Source: Clostridia bacterium
GTDB taxonomy: Bacteria; Bacillota_A; Clostridia; UBA1212; UBA1255
Direction: 5' to 3'
Assembly: GCA_017522515.1 (NCBI GenBank)
Contig: JAFWZH010000130.1
Span: 1 to 9,679, forward strand
Length of the DNA stretch: 9,679 nucleotides
Shown here piece by piece: positions 1 through 5,643 of this stretch. The position numbers and the translations under genes were made by a program. Each line of letters opens with the position of its first letter. Position 1 is the stretch's first letter. The notes under the pieces are model-generated. The model was not told the DNA's origin. It did no database searches and was given only the letters and a program-made list of their open reading frames with translations.

Positions 1-1
1 A

Positions 2-295
2 AAAGCAAAATTTGATTGGCACGATCGAGCCGGAAACGGGGATAAACATGAGTTTCAAACAGACTCCTCTTTTATGACAAAACTTCAGGATGTTGTATCA
101 AAATATGATTTGGCAAAGCATAACGGATATACGCACCATGTATCAGGACTGCCTAATATGTTCGGAGAGCAAATTGATATAAAATATGCTTCCGGTGAAT
201 CTATTTATGCACATGATAACCAGGATGGTTTTCTTCCAATGGATGCTATGGTAGAGTTGATAGAGCTTTTTTCTGGAAAAACATCAGTAAATTGA
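2..295 (+). CDS. 3' end of an unrecognised protein gene (partial at left edge)
   Basis: The frame is open from base 2 to a TGA at 293-295, so this is the last 97 residues or so of a longer gene. The first ATG (position 74) is internal: codons upstream of it read as ordinary protein (FDWHDRAGNGD) and no ribosome binding site precedes it. The tail is soluble-looking and acidic, with no membrane segment and no cysteines. A recognisable stretch is GEQIDIKYASGESIYAHDNQ followed by a short helix MDAMVELIELF at the very end. I have a vague impression of similar conserved endings in clostridial proteins of unknown function but cannot name a family. No terminator hairpin is obvious between its stop and the promoter at 352. 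Coding status is fairly sure; function is unknown. Confidence 0.7.
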   Translation, partial: KAKFDWHDRAGNGDKHEFQTDSSFMTKLQDVVSKYDLAKHNGYTHHVSGLPNMFGEQIDIKYASGESIYAHDNQDGFLPMDAMVELIELFSGKTSVN

Positions 296-351
296 TTTTA
301 GCTATGATTAAGTAAGTTCCTTGAACGTGCCCATAATACTTGATTAGTCAT

Positions 352-380
352 TTGACAATTATTAAGAGGAGATATATAAT
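352..380 (+). promoter_or_regulatory. Consensus sigma-A promoter of the metal exporter gene
   Basis: A perfect -35 (TTGACA, 352-357) and a perfect -10 (TATAAT, 375-380) are separated by exactly 17 bp. The predicted transcription start is near 387, only about 12 nt before the ATG at 399, so the leader would hold little more than the ribosome binding site. A small AT-rich dyad (GATAT-ATA-ATATC, 371-383) overlaps the -10 and could be an operator, but it is short enough to be chance. Confidence 0.75.
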
Positions 381-398
381 ATCTTGAGAGGTGATTGT

Positions 399-1241
399 AT
401 GCATTTATTTTTACATATTATTAAAGACACAATCAGTATAATGCCTTTTATATTTATCATATATCTTGTCATAGAATATCTGGAGCACAAAACAAATACT
501 GCAATTAGCCACACACTTATGAAAGCAGGTAAAATGGGTACAGTATACGGCGCATTACTTGGCAGTATTCCTCAGTGTGGATTTTCCGTTATAGCTTCGG
601 ATATGTTTTCACGTGGGGCAATAACTGTTGGTACTCTTGTTGCAATATTTATCGCAACGAGTGATGAGGCAGTTCCGATAATACTTTCTCATCCGGATAT
701 GGCATCTGTAGCCTTGAAACTTATCGGTCTCAAGATTGTATTTGGTGTTGTTTTTGGGTTGTTGACAGATATCATCTGGAATAAAACTCACAAAATTAAC
801 GTTTGTACAGTGGAGGAAGAACACGAGCATTTTCACGGAAACTGCGAAAGCTGCGAGGGTGGAATACTTAAATCCGCTCTGCGTCACACGCTCAAGATTT
901 TTGTCTTTGTGCTTGTTGCCAATGTCATCTTTACTTTTTTGATAGAGGCTATAGGTGAGGAATCTCTTGCCGATTATCTATTAAAGGATTCTGTATTTCA
1001 GCCTTTTGTAGCATCTCTTATAGGTCTTATACCAAATTGCGCAGCTTCAGTACTTCTTGCTGAGAGTTATCTTTCCGGAGTTCTGAATTTCGGTTCACTA
1101 GTGGCAGGACTTGTTTCCGGGGCGGGAGTGGGAATGCTTTTGCTCTTTAAACGAAACAAAAATATAAAAGAAAATCTGTGTATTCTGTTACTATTATATG
1201 CAATTGGTATAGCGTGTGGTTTTGTTGTTGGATTAGTATAA
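399..1241 (+). CDS. Putative heavy-metal / manganese exporter (ArsP_2-like, about 10 membrane segments)
   Basis: This 280-residue hydrophobic integral membrane protein resembles the family annotated as putative 10-TM heavy-metal exporter (Pfam ArsP_2), which is often called putative manganese transporter. The two halves carry matching motifs, GSIPQCGFSV near residues 55-64 and GLIPNCAASV near 209-218. Each is followed by a G(T/S)LVA helix, which suggests a duplicated-fold transporter. Between the halves lies a hydrophilic loop rich in His, Glu and Cys (EEEHEHFHGNCESC, about 139-152), a plausible metal-binding loop. I chose the ATG at 399 because AGAGGTGAT sits just before it and because the alternative TTG at 384 lies upstream of the predicted transcription start. 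The gene is monocistronic on its strand, with convergent dfx downstream. The family call is fairly sure; the metal (Mn, As or other) is inference. Confidence 0.75.
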   Translation: MHLFLHIIKDTISIMPFIFIIYLVIEYLEHKTNTAISHTLMKAGKMGTVYGALLGSIPQCGFSVIASDMFSRGAITVGTLVAIFIATSDEAVPIILSHPDMASVALKLIGLKIVFGVVFGLLTDIIWNKTHKINVCTVEEEHEHFHGNCESCEGGILKSALRHTLKIFVFVLVANVIFTFLIEAIGEESLADYLLKDSVFQPFVASLIGLIPNCAASVLLAESYLSGVLNFGSLVAGLVSGAGVGMLLLFKRNKNIKENLCILLLLYAIGIACGFVVGLV

Positions 1242-1290
1242 AAAGCAGAACATGATGAAAGTTTTTGTGCATATAAATTAATATTAGTGA

Positions 1291-1325
1291 AAATTGAGCC
1301 TCCAAGGATTGTTCCCTGGAGGCTC
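1291..1325 (-). terminator. Intrinsic terminator of dfx (minus strand)
   Basis: A 12-bp stem with one mismatch (GAGCCTCCAAGG at 1296-1307 with CCCTGGAGGCTC at 1314-1325) encloses the loop ATTGTT. Read on the minus strand, the stem is followed by AATTTTC, a modest U-tract. On the plus strand no U-run follows, so it serves dfx rather than the convergent exporter gene, although the hairpin may affect both transcripts. Confidence 0.7.
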
Positions 1326-1338
1326 ATGTGATTAGTGC

Positions 1339-1722
1339 TTATATTTCAGTTTTCCATAAACCGTGAAGATTGCAGTAAGCATATGCTGCAACCGGTTTTT
1401 CATCGGCAAGAGCAAATGTAACTACAGGAGCTTTTCCAATCTCCAAGCACTTGCGCTGACCACCTCTGTCAGTCTGAAGATATACCCATACGATATGATG
1501 TTCTTCAGTCATAGGATGTTCTACAGAACCAATTGTAACAGTTACTGTGTTGTCTTTAACTTCTACCACAGGAATATGTTTTTCGTGGCTTGCCTCAACA
1601 GTTCCCGGTTCAAGCTTTGTCATTTTCTGACCGCAGCACATCATTGGAACTCCTGCATCGTGAATCATACCGATTAAGTTTCCGCAATGTTCACAGATAA
1701 AAAATTTGTTGTTATCACACAT
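1339..1722 (-). CDS. dfx: Desulfoferrodoxin (class I superoxide reductase)
   Basis: This cytosolic enzyme reduces superoxide to hydrogen peroxide without making oxygen, as used by anaerobes; electrons usually come from rubredoxin. The 127 residues match the two-iron family in full. The N-terminal rubredoxin-like centre I has Cys10, Cys13, Cys29 and Cys30. The catalytic centre II has His49, His69, His75, Cys117 and His120, with the catalytic EKHIPVV motif (Glu47-Lys48). The start at 1722 is supported by GGAGGTG eight bases upstream. It lies 53 bp downstream of lysR on the same strand, so it could be read through from lysR, but it also has a plausible promoter of its own overlapping the end of lysR. 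It ends in a clear terminator. All metal ligands are present and I see no sign of decay. Confidence 0.96.
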   Translation of the reverse strand: MCDNNKFFICEHCGNLIGMIHDAGVPMMCCGQKMTKLEPGTVEASHEKHIPVVEVKDNTVTVTIGSVEHPMTEEHHIVWVYLQTDRGGQRKCLEIGKAPVVTFALADEKPVAAYAYCNLHGLWKTEI

Positions 1723-1760
1723 GATAAAAACACCTCCAAGATTATTATTGAATTTTTTTC

Positions 1761-1790
1761 TATATATATGTAAAACTACATATAAAACAA
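1761..1790 (-). promoter_or_regulatory. Probable dfx promoter with a dyad in its spacer
   Basis: On the minus strand a -35-like TTGTTT (1785-1790) and a -10-like TATATA (1763-1768, 16-bp spacer; or 1761-1766, 18-bp spacer) lie upstream of dfx. The spacer is filled by a perfect 8-bp inverted repeat, TATATGTA-AAAC-TACATATA (1765-1784). This could be an operator for a redox or metal regulator, but the DNA is AT-rich and the -35 is weak. The site overlaps the lysR stop codon (1776-1778). Confidence 0.4.
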
Positions 1791-2624
1791 TTTAATTTTT
1801 TCTCTGGCAATTTCTTCGTTGCAATAAACAAAATTAAACTCTCCGCTAAGATGAATATCCTCAATTTCAAAGCATGCGAGGTTATTGTGGCTTGTTGCAA
1901 CAGGTTCATATCCAAAGGTAATTGCTCCATTATTGGAAACAGCATTGCATATAACAGAAAAATTGCTTATAGATGAGCAATTCGAAAAACACGAAATTGA
2001 AAAACCTATGTCATTTAATGCTTGCTCAAATATTTTTCGTGTACCAGAACCAAGTTCTCTCAGTATAAGATCTTCTGTAAAGATATCAGATATCTTTACA
2101 GTTTTGTTTGCAAATGGATGATCCTTAGAACATATGCCTACAAATCTTTCTTTTTTCATAAGGTGATATTTGTAATGACTTTTATCAAAAACCCCTTCTA
2201 TAATTGCAAAATCAATTTTAGATGCTTCGAGCATAGATAAAAGTATATCCGTATTATCAATATGCAATTCAAGATTGTGGTTGCTATTACTTAAAAATTT
2301 GCAGATTTCAGGCACTATAACAAATTCACCGATAGTTTTTGTTGCGCCTATTTTAAGTGAAATTGAATTGTTATGCGTAAATTCGCTTGCTATTTCATTT
2401 TCAACGGCACGGATAGAATCTATGTGTTTTTTTAATATTTCCGCATTGGCGGTTTTGGAAAGATGTCGTCCGTTATATGTAAATAGCTTGACTCCATAAT
2501 ATTTTTCGAGATATTGAATGTGCTGAGTGACACCCGGTTGAGTCATATTAAGTTTTTCAGCTGTTTTTCTGTAATTCATTTCATCATACAGAGTCAAAAA
2601 TGTATATATCCTGTTATCTAACAT
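1776..2624 (-). CDS. LysR-family transcriptional regulator
   Basis: This 282-residue protein has the standard LysR length. The N-terminal winged helix-turn-helix is typical (RIYTFLTLYDEMNYRKTAEKL then MTQPGVTQHIQYLEKYYGVKLF, about residues 5-49) and is followed by a linker helix and a periplasmic-binding-protein-like effector domain. I chose the ATG at 2624 because GAGAGG precedes it by 4 nt and because LysR proteins typically begin MLDxR; the ATG at 2636 has no ribosome binding site. It is divergent from a YeiH-type transporter across a 108-bp gap holding a perfect dyad, the usual LysR layout of a regulator controlling the adjacent divergent gene. Enterobacterial YeiE/YeiH have a comparable arrangement, and YeiE is linked to sulfite sensing, so a sulfur oxyanion is a reasonable but unproven effector. 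Confidence 0.93.
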   Translation of the reverse strand: MLDNRIYTFLTLYDEMNYRKTAEKLNMTQPGVTQHIQYLEKYYGVKLFTYNGRHLSKTANAEILKKHIDSIRAVENEIASEFTHNNSISLKIGATKTIGEFVIVPEICKFLSNSNHNLELHIDNTDILLSMLEASKIDFAIIEGVFDKSHYKYHLMKKERFVGICSKDHPFANKTVKISDIFTEDLILRELGSGTRKIFEQALNDIGFSISCFSNCSSISNFSVICNAVSNNGAITFGYEPVATSHNNLACFEIEDIHLSGEFNFVYCNEEIAREKIKLFYM

Positions 2625-2670
2625 AAAACCTCTCATAAAAAATACTTATCAATACATAATAAACGATAAT

Positions 2671-2702
2671 TTGATTTTATCACAATAATATGATAAAATC
2701 AA
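2671..2702. promoter_or_regulatory. Perfect 12-8-12 dyad forming overlapping divergent promoters/operator for lysR and yeiH
   Basis: TTGATTTTATCA (2671-2682) and TGATAAAATCAA (2691-2702) are exact reverse complements around CAATAATA. On the plus strand this reads -35 TTGATT (2671-2676), 17 bp, -10 TAAAAT (2694-2699). On the minus strand it reads -35 TTGATT (2702-2697), 17 bp, -10 TAAAAT (2679-2674). Predicted starts are near 2706 (yeiH) and 2667 (lysR). Each arm is itself a near-palindrome, TGAT-N3-ATCA. A LysR dimer or tetramer bound here would cover both promoters. The axis falls between two bases, so it is not an exact T-N11-A LysR box. Confidence 0.7.
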
Positions 2703-2732
2703 GATATAAATAAAAAAATAGAGGTGCTGATT

Positions 2733-3758
2733 ATGAAAAAAAGAATGAATGGATTTTTTAAAATCATTCCCGGCTTTGGTGCTGCTTGTCTCCTTGCTTA
2801 TGTGGCAAGATATATCGAAAGCCTTTTACCGATACATATTATAGGTGCATCAGTTATAGCATTATTGCTTGGTATGCTTATTAATAGTTTTTGTAAGCCG
2901 ACCTGGTTAGCACCGGGGCTTAAGTTTACATCAAAAAAAATTCTGAAACTCGCCATAATATTGCTTGGTGCTTCGCTCAGTGTTAACGTGATTCTTTCTG
3001 TTGGTAAAATGTCGTTGATGGTTATGGTATTTACCTTGCTCACATGTTTTGGCGGAGGGTATCTTGTTGGCAAAGCGCTCGGATTGAATTGGAAATTATC
3101 AAACCTCATATCTGCAGGGACAGGTATTTGCGGAGGAAGCGCAATTGCTGCAATAGCACCTGTTATTGATGCAGAAGATAAAGATATTGCCTATGCAATG
3201 TCAGCAACATTCTTGTTTGATATGGCAATGATCGTTCTTTTTCCTATTATGGGACGATGGATGGGACTTTCAGACATGGCATATGGATTATGGGCCGGAA
3301 CAGCGGTTAATGACACTTCAAGTGTTGTAGCTGCAGGATATGCTTTTTCTGAAGGAGCAGGGGATTTTGCAACAATGGTTAAACTTACACGTACTCTTTC
3401 TATTATTCCTACAGTTCTTGTGTTCACCTTTATTAACTTAAGACTTAAGAAAAAACAAAGTATAAATACAACTTCAGGGAAGAAAGTAAATATAATGAAA
3501 TTATTCCCGTGGTTCATTGTAGGATTTATTGGTCTTGCAATTATAAATAGCATGGGATATATTCCTGCAAATGTATCTGCCTGTGCAAAAGATGTAAGTA
3601 AATTTCTTATGGTTTCAGCACTTGCTGCAATAGGTCTTGGAACAAGCTTTAAAGAGGTTAGAAAATCCGGATTTGCACCGATGATGCATGGTTTCATAAT
3701 ATCTGCATTGGTTGTGGTTGTTGCAATCGGTGTTGAATGGTGTATGGGACTTGTTTAA
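2733..3758 (+). CDS. yeiH: YeiH-family putative sulfate exporter, integral membrane protein
   Basis: This 341-residue, multi-spanning membrane protein belongs to the family annotated as putative sulfate exporter (Pfam PF03601, Cons_hypoth698). Diagnostic conserved segments are visible: an early GASVIALLLGMLI helix (about 38-50), KKILKLAIILLGASLS (68-83), SAGTGICGGSAIAA (127-140), WAGTAVNDTSSVVAAGYA (187-204) and the C-terminal AAIGLGTSFKEVRKSG. The two Gly-rich half-helix motifs recall sodium-coupled exporters with paired re-entrant segments. I chose the ATG at 2733 because GAGGTG lies 6 nt upstream; the GTG at 2724 falls inside that binding site. It is divergent from lysR through the shared dyad and ends in its own hairpin. 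Sulfate or sulfite export is the family label rather than something the sequence proves. Confidence 0.88.
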   Translation: MKKRMNGFFKIIPGFGAACLLAYVARYIESLLPIHIIGASVIALLLGMLINSFCKPTWLAPGLKFTSKKILKLAIILLGASLSVNVILSVGKMSLMVMVFTLLTCFGGGYLVGKALGLNWKLSNLISAGTGICGGSAIAAIAPVIDAEDKDIAYAMSATFLFDMAMIVLFPIMGRWMGLSDMAYGLWAGTAVNDTSSVVAAGYAFSEGAGDFATMVKLTRTLSIIPTVLVFTFINLRLKKKQSINTTSGKKVNIMKLFPWFIVGFIGLAIINSMGYIPANVSACAKDVSKFLMVSALAAIGLGTSFKEVRKSGFAPMMHGFIISALVVVVAIGVEWCMGLV

Positions 3759-3774
3759 ATATCAGTATACAAGT

Positions 3775-3812
3775 AAAGCTCCGTGGTATATTCCAATGGA
3801 GCTTTATTTTAT
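3775..3812 (+). terminator. Intrinsic terminator after yeiH (possibly bidirectional)
   Basis: AAAGCTCC (3775-3782) pairs with GGAGCTTT (3798-3805), and an inner GG/CC pairing extends the stem. TATTTTAT follows on the plus strand. The stem starts 16 bp after the yeiH stop. The pgi remnant converges on it from the right and its transcript would meet the same hairpin, although with a poorer U-tract. Confidence 0.75.
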
Positions 3813-3833
3813 GTGTATACAATGTAATTAATC

Positions 3834-4253
3834 TTATAATCTATCCTTTAATTCCTTTGAAAGTTCTTCATATCCGGGTTTACCTAAAAGGGCAAACATA
3901 TTCTTTTTGTATGCTTCAACGCCCGGCTGATTGAATGGGTTAACACCTAAAACATAACCGCTTATTGCACATGCCTTTTCAAAGAAATAGCAGAGCATAC
4001 CAAAATAGTATGGAGTTAATTCATGAATGTTGATGATAATGTTTGGAACATCGCCGTCAGTGTGTGCTAACACTGTACCCTGAAATGCCTTGTTATTTAC
4101 TTCGTCAACAGTCATACCTGAAAGGAAGTTCAGACCGTCAATGTTTTCATCATCAAATGGGAAATCAATGTTCTTTTTAGGCTTTTGAACATTTAATACA
4201 GTTTCAAAAATTATTCTCATACCTTCCTGGATATACTGTCCCATAGAATGAAG
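3834..4253 (-). pseudogene. pgi: 3' fragment of glucose-6-phosphate isomerase
   Basis: The roughly 140 residues from [11 protein letters not shown] to the stop at 3834-3836 are the C-terminal part of a clostridial phosphoglucose isomerase (usual length about 450). The family signature around [19 protein letters not shown] is intact, as is HTDGDVPNI. The catalytic-region His of LHSMGQ lies right at the break. The expected preceding residues (TTD) are replaced by VKS and then by sequence unlike Pgi, running to an in-frame stop at 4332-4334. About two thirds of the enzyme, including the sugar-phosphate site and the catalytic Glu, is absent here. An apparent ATG at 4244 is the internal Met of HSM, with no ribosome binding site. 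What remains cannot be active. The other side of the junction is tyrA sequence on the opposite strand. Confidence 0.9.
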
Positions 4254-4458
4254 GGATTTAACACGAATAGCAAGAATAAATGACTTGATGTGTAGTGAGT
4301 TGTTTGTAGCAAATAAACAAGCACTTCTTGATCAAATGGATATGTTTGCAGATAAGTTCAATGAACTCAGAACAATGCTTGAAAGAGAAGATATAGACGG
4401 AATGAGAAAAATGATGCGCCACTCAACAGAGCGCAGAGCGTTATTTGATAAAAAATAA
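4252..4458 (+). pseudogene. tyrA: 3' fragment of prephenate dehydrogenase
   Basis: The plus-strand frame from 4252 reads [12 protein letters not shown], then [18 protein letters not shown], and ends at TAA 4456-4458. This matches the C-terminal helical dimerisation domain of TyrA (family pattern GGFRDxTRIA, then LxxNKxALLxxLDxF). Only about 68 residues remain: the NAD-binding domain and the catalytic His region are missing, and a stop (4249-4251) lies just before the first codon. The fragment begins exactly where the pgi homology on the other strand ends. It sits 21 bp upstream of aroF, so tyrA and aroF were probably one aromatic-amino-acid operon, and aroF may have lost its natural promoter with the missing 5' part of tyrA. 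The identification rests on motif recognition of a short domain. Confidence 0.8.
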
Positions 4459-4479
4459 TTTTGTAGGAGGAACAAAACA

Positions 4480-5508
4480 ATGAATATGAATTTCAAACGC
4501 AAATTACCAATCCCAATGGAGATTAAGGAACAGTTTCCATTATCATACAAACACGAACAGATGAAAGAAAAAAGAGATGTTGAAATAAAGAATATCTTCG
4601 AAAGCAAAGATGACAGATTTATCCTTGTTATCGGACCGTGTTCAGCAGACCATGATGACAGTGTTATTGACTACATTTCACGTCTGAGAACAGTTCAGGA
4701 TAAAGTCGCTGATAAAATCCTTATTATTCCGAGAATTTACACAAATAAGCCAAGAACCACAGGTGATGGATACAAGGGAATGCTTCATCAGCCGGATCCT
4801 CAGAAAGAAGCAGATATGTTAAAGGGGCTTGTTGCAATTAGACAACTTCATTTAAGAGCAATAGAGGAAACAGGTTTCACATGTGCCGATGAAATGTTAT
4901 ACCCTGAAAATCACAGATACTTATCTGATCTCTTGTCATACGTTGCAGTTGGTGCAAGATCTGTTGAAAATCAGAAGCACAGACTTACAGCGAGCGGTCT
5001 GGATATTCCAGTCGGTATGAAAAATCCTACTGCCGGAGACCTTTCTGTAATGATGAATTCAATTACTGCTGCACAACACTCTCACACATTTATTTACAGA
5101 GGCTGGGAGGTTGAAAGTCAGGGTAATCCTCATGCACACGCTATATTAAGAGGATATGTCAACAAACACGGTCAATCTATGTCAAACTACCATTACGAAG
5201 ATCTTATCCATCTTGCTGAAATGTATGAGAAATCAGGACTTAGCAATCCTGCAGTCCTTATTGACACAAATCACGCAAATTCAGGTAAGAAATGGGCTGA
5301 ACAGCCGAGAATAGCAAAAGAAGTTCTTCATAGCTGCAGACACTCAAACGATGTTAAAAAGCTTGTTAAAGGTCTTATGATCGAAAGTTACATTGAAGAT
5401 GGTGCTCAAAAGCCTGAAGAATGCACATACGGAAAATCCATTACAGATCCATGCCTTGGCTGGGTGAAAACAGAAAAACTGATTTACGATCTGGCGGAGT
5501 TACTTTAA
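4480..5508 (+). CDS. aroF: 3-deoxy-7-phosphoheptulonate (DAHP) synthase, class I (AroF/AroG type)
   Basis: This cytosolic enzyme condenses phosphoenolpyruvate and erythrose 4-phosphate to DAHP, the first step of the shikimate pathway. The 342 residues are full length for the E. coli AroFGH type. The metal ligands are recognisable as Cys54 (GPCSADH), His264 (DTNHANS), Glu301 (MIESYIEDG) and Asp322 (TDPCLGW). Substrate-binding motifs include PRIYTNKPRT (84-93), GARSVENQ (158-165) and KNPTAGD (180-186). AGGAGG at 4465-4470 supports the ATG at 4480. The protein keeps the N-terminal extension that in this type forms the feedback-inhibitor site, but which amino acid inhibits it cannot be read from sequence. 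It follows the tyrA remnant closely. The stop codon is intact, and the insertion element's target duplication starts at its last base. Confidence 0.96.
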   Translation: MNMNFKRKLPIPMEIKEQFPLSYKHEQMKEKRDVEIKNIFESKDDRFILVIGPCSADHDDSVIDYISRLRTVQDKVADKILIIPRIYTNKPRTTGDGYKGMLHQPDPQKEADMLKGLVAIRQLHLRAIEETGFTCADEMLYPENHRYLSDLLSYVAVGARSVENQKHRLTASGLDIPVGMKNPTAGDLSVMMNSITAAQHSHTFIYRGWEVESQGNPHAHAILRGYVNKHGQSMSNYHYEDLIHLAEMYEKSGLSNPAVLIDTNHANSGKKWAEQPRIAKEVLHSCRHSNDVKKLVKGLMIESYIEDGAQKPEECTYGKSITDPCLGWVKTEKLIYDLAELL

Positions 5509-5515
5509 TAAAAAT
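5508..5515 (+). repeat. Target site duplication, left copy (ATAAAAAT)
   Basis: ATAAAAAT directly precedes the left terminal inverted repeat and is repeated exactly after the right one at 8488-8495. Eight bases is the duplication length characteristic of IS1595-family elements. The first base is the final A of the aroF stop codon. Confidence 0.92.
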
Positions 5516-5540
5516 CTCCCATTTCTAGATAAGTATTGAT
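5516..5540 (+). repeat. Left terminal inverted repeat of the insertion sequence
   Basis: This 25-bp sequence begins CTCCCATTTCTAG and ends AAGTATTGAT. It matches the reverse complement of 8463-8487 without a mismatch; similarity stops at 5541. Confidence 0.95.
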
Positions 5541-5593
5541 AATTGATTTTTTAAAAAATTACTAGTTAATATGCATAAAACCATTTTATGACT

Positions 5594-5637
5594 ACAGAAA
5601 AATATACGATTAAGTATAAATAATTTTCTGTGGAGGT
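5594..5637 (+). promoter_or_regulatory. Leader hairpin abutting the transposase ribosome binding site
   Basis: ACAGAAAA (5594-5601) pairs perfectly with TTTTCTGT (5624-5631), and an inner TATAC/GTATA pairing closes the top. The ribosome binding site GGAGGT (5632-5637) starts at the very next base, and one or two of its bases could join the stem (5592-5593 with 5632-5633). This could dampen transposase translation. The leader 5541-5593 otherwise shows only weak promoter-like sequence (TTGATT at 5543 with TAATAT at 5567, 18-bp spacing). Confidence 0.45.
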
Positions 5638-5643
5638 TATAAA

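Noticed and set aside
384..398. TTG at 384 as the start of the metal exporter
   Set aside because: It lies upstream of the transcription start predicted from the consensus promoter, and the ATG at 399 has a good ribosome binding site.
2641..2650. AATACTTATC before lysR matches ten bases of the insertion sequence's terminal repeat
   Set aside because: It is a short AT-rich match with no extension, no second end and no target duplication; chance is the simplest explanation.
3191..3697. Minus-strand frame of 168 codons inside yeiH
   Set aside because: It is the shadow of a strongly recognised membrane-protein gene, has low-complexity composition and no ribosome binding site.
3834..4244. A small intact gene starting at the ATG at 4244
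   Set aside because: The Met is the internal residue of the Pgi motif HSMGQ; there is no ribosome binding site, and Pgi homology continues upstream to the junction.
4332..4607. Minus-strand frame across the tyrA remnant and aroF start
   Set aside because: It is antisense to clear TyrA and AroF coding sequence and covers the aroF ribosome binding site.
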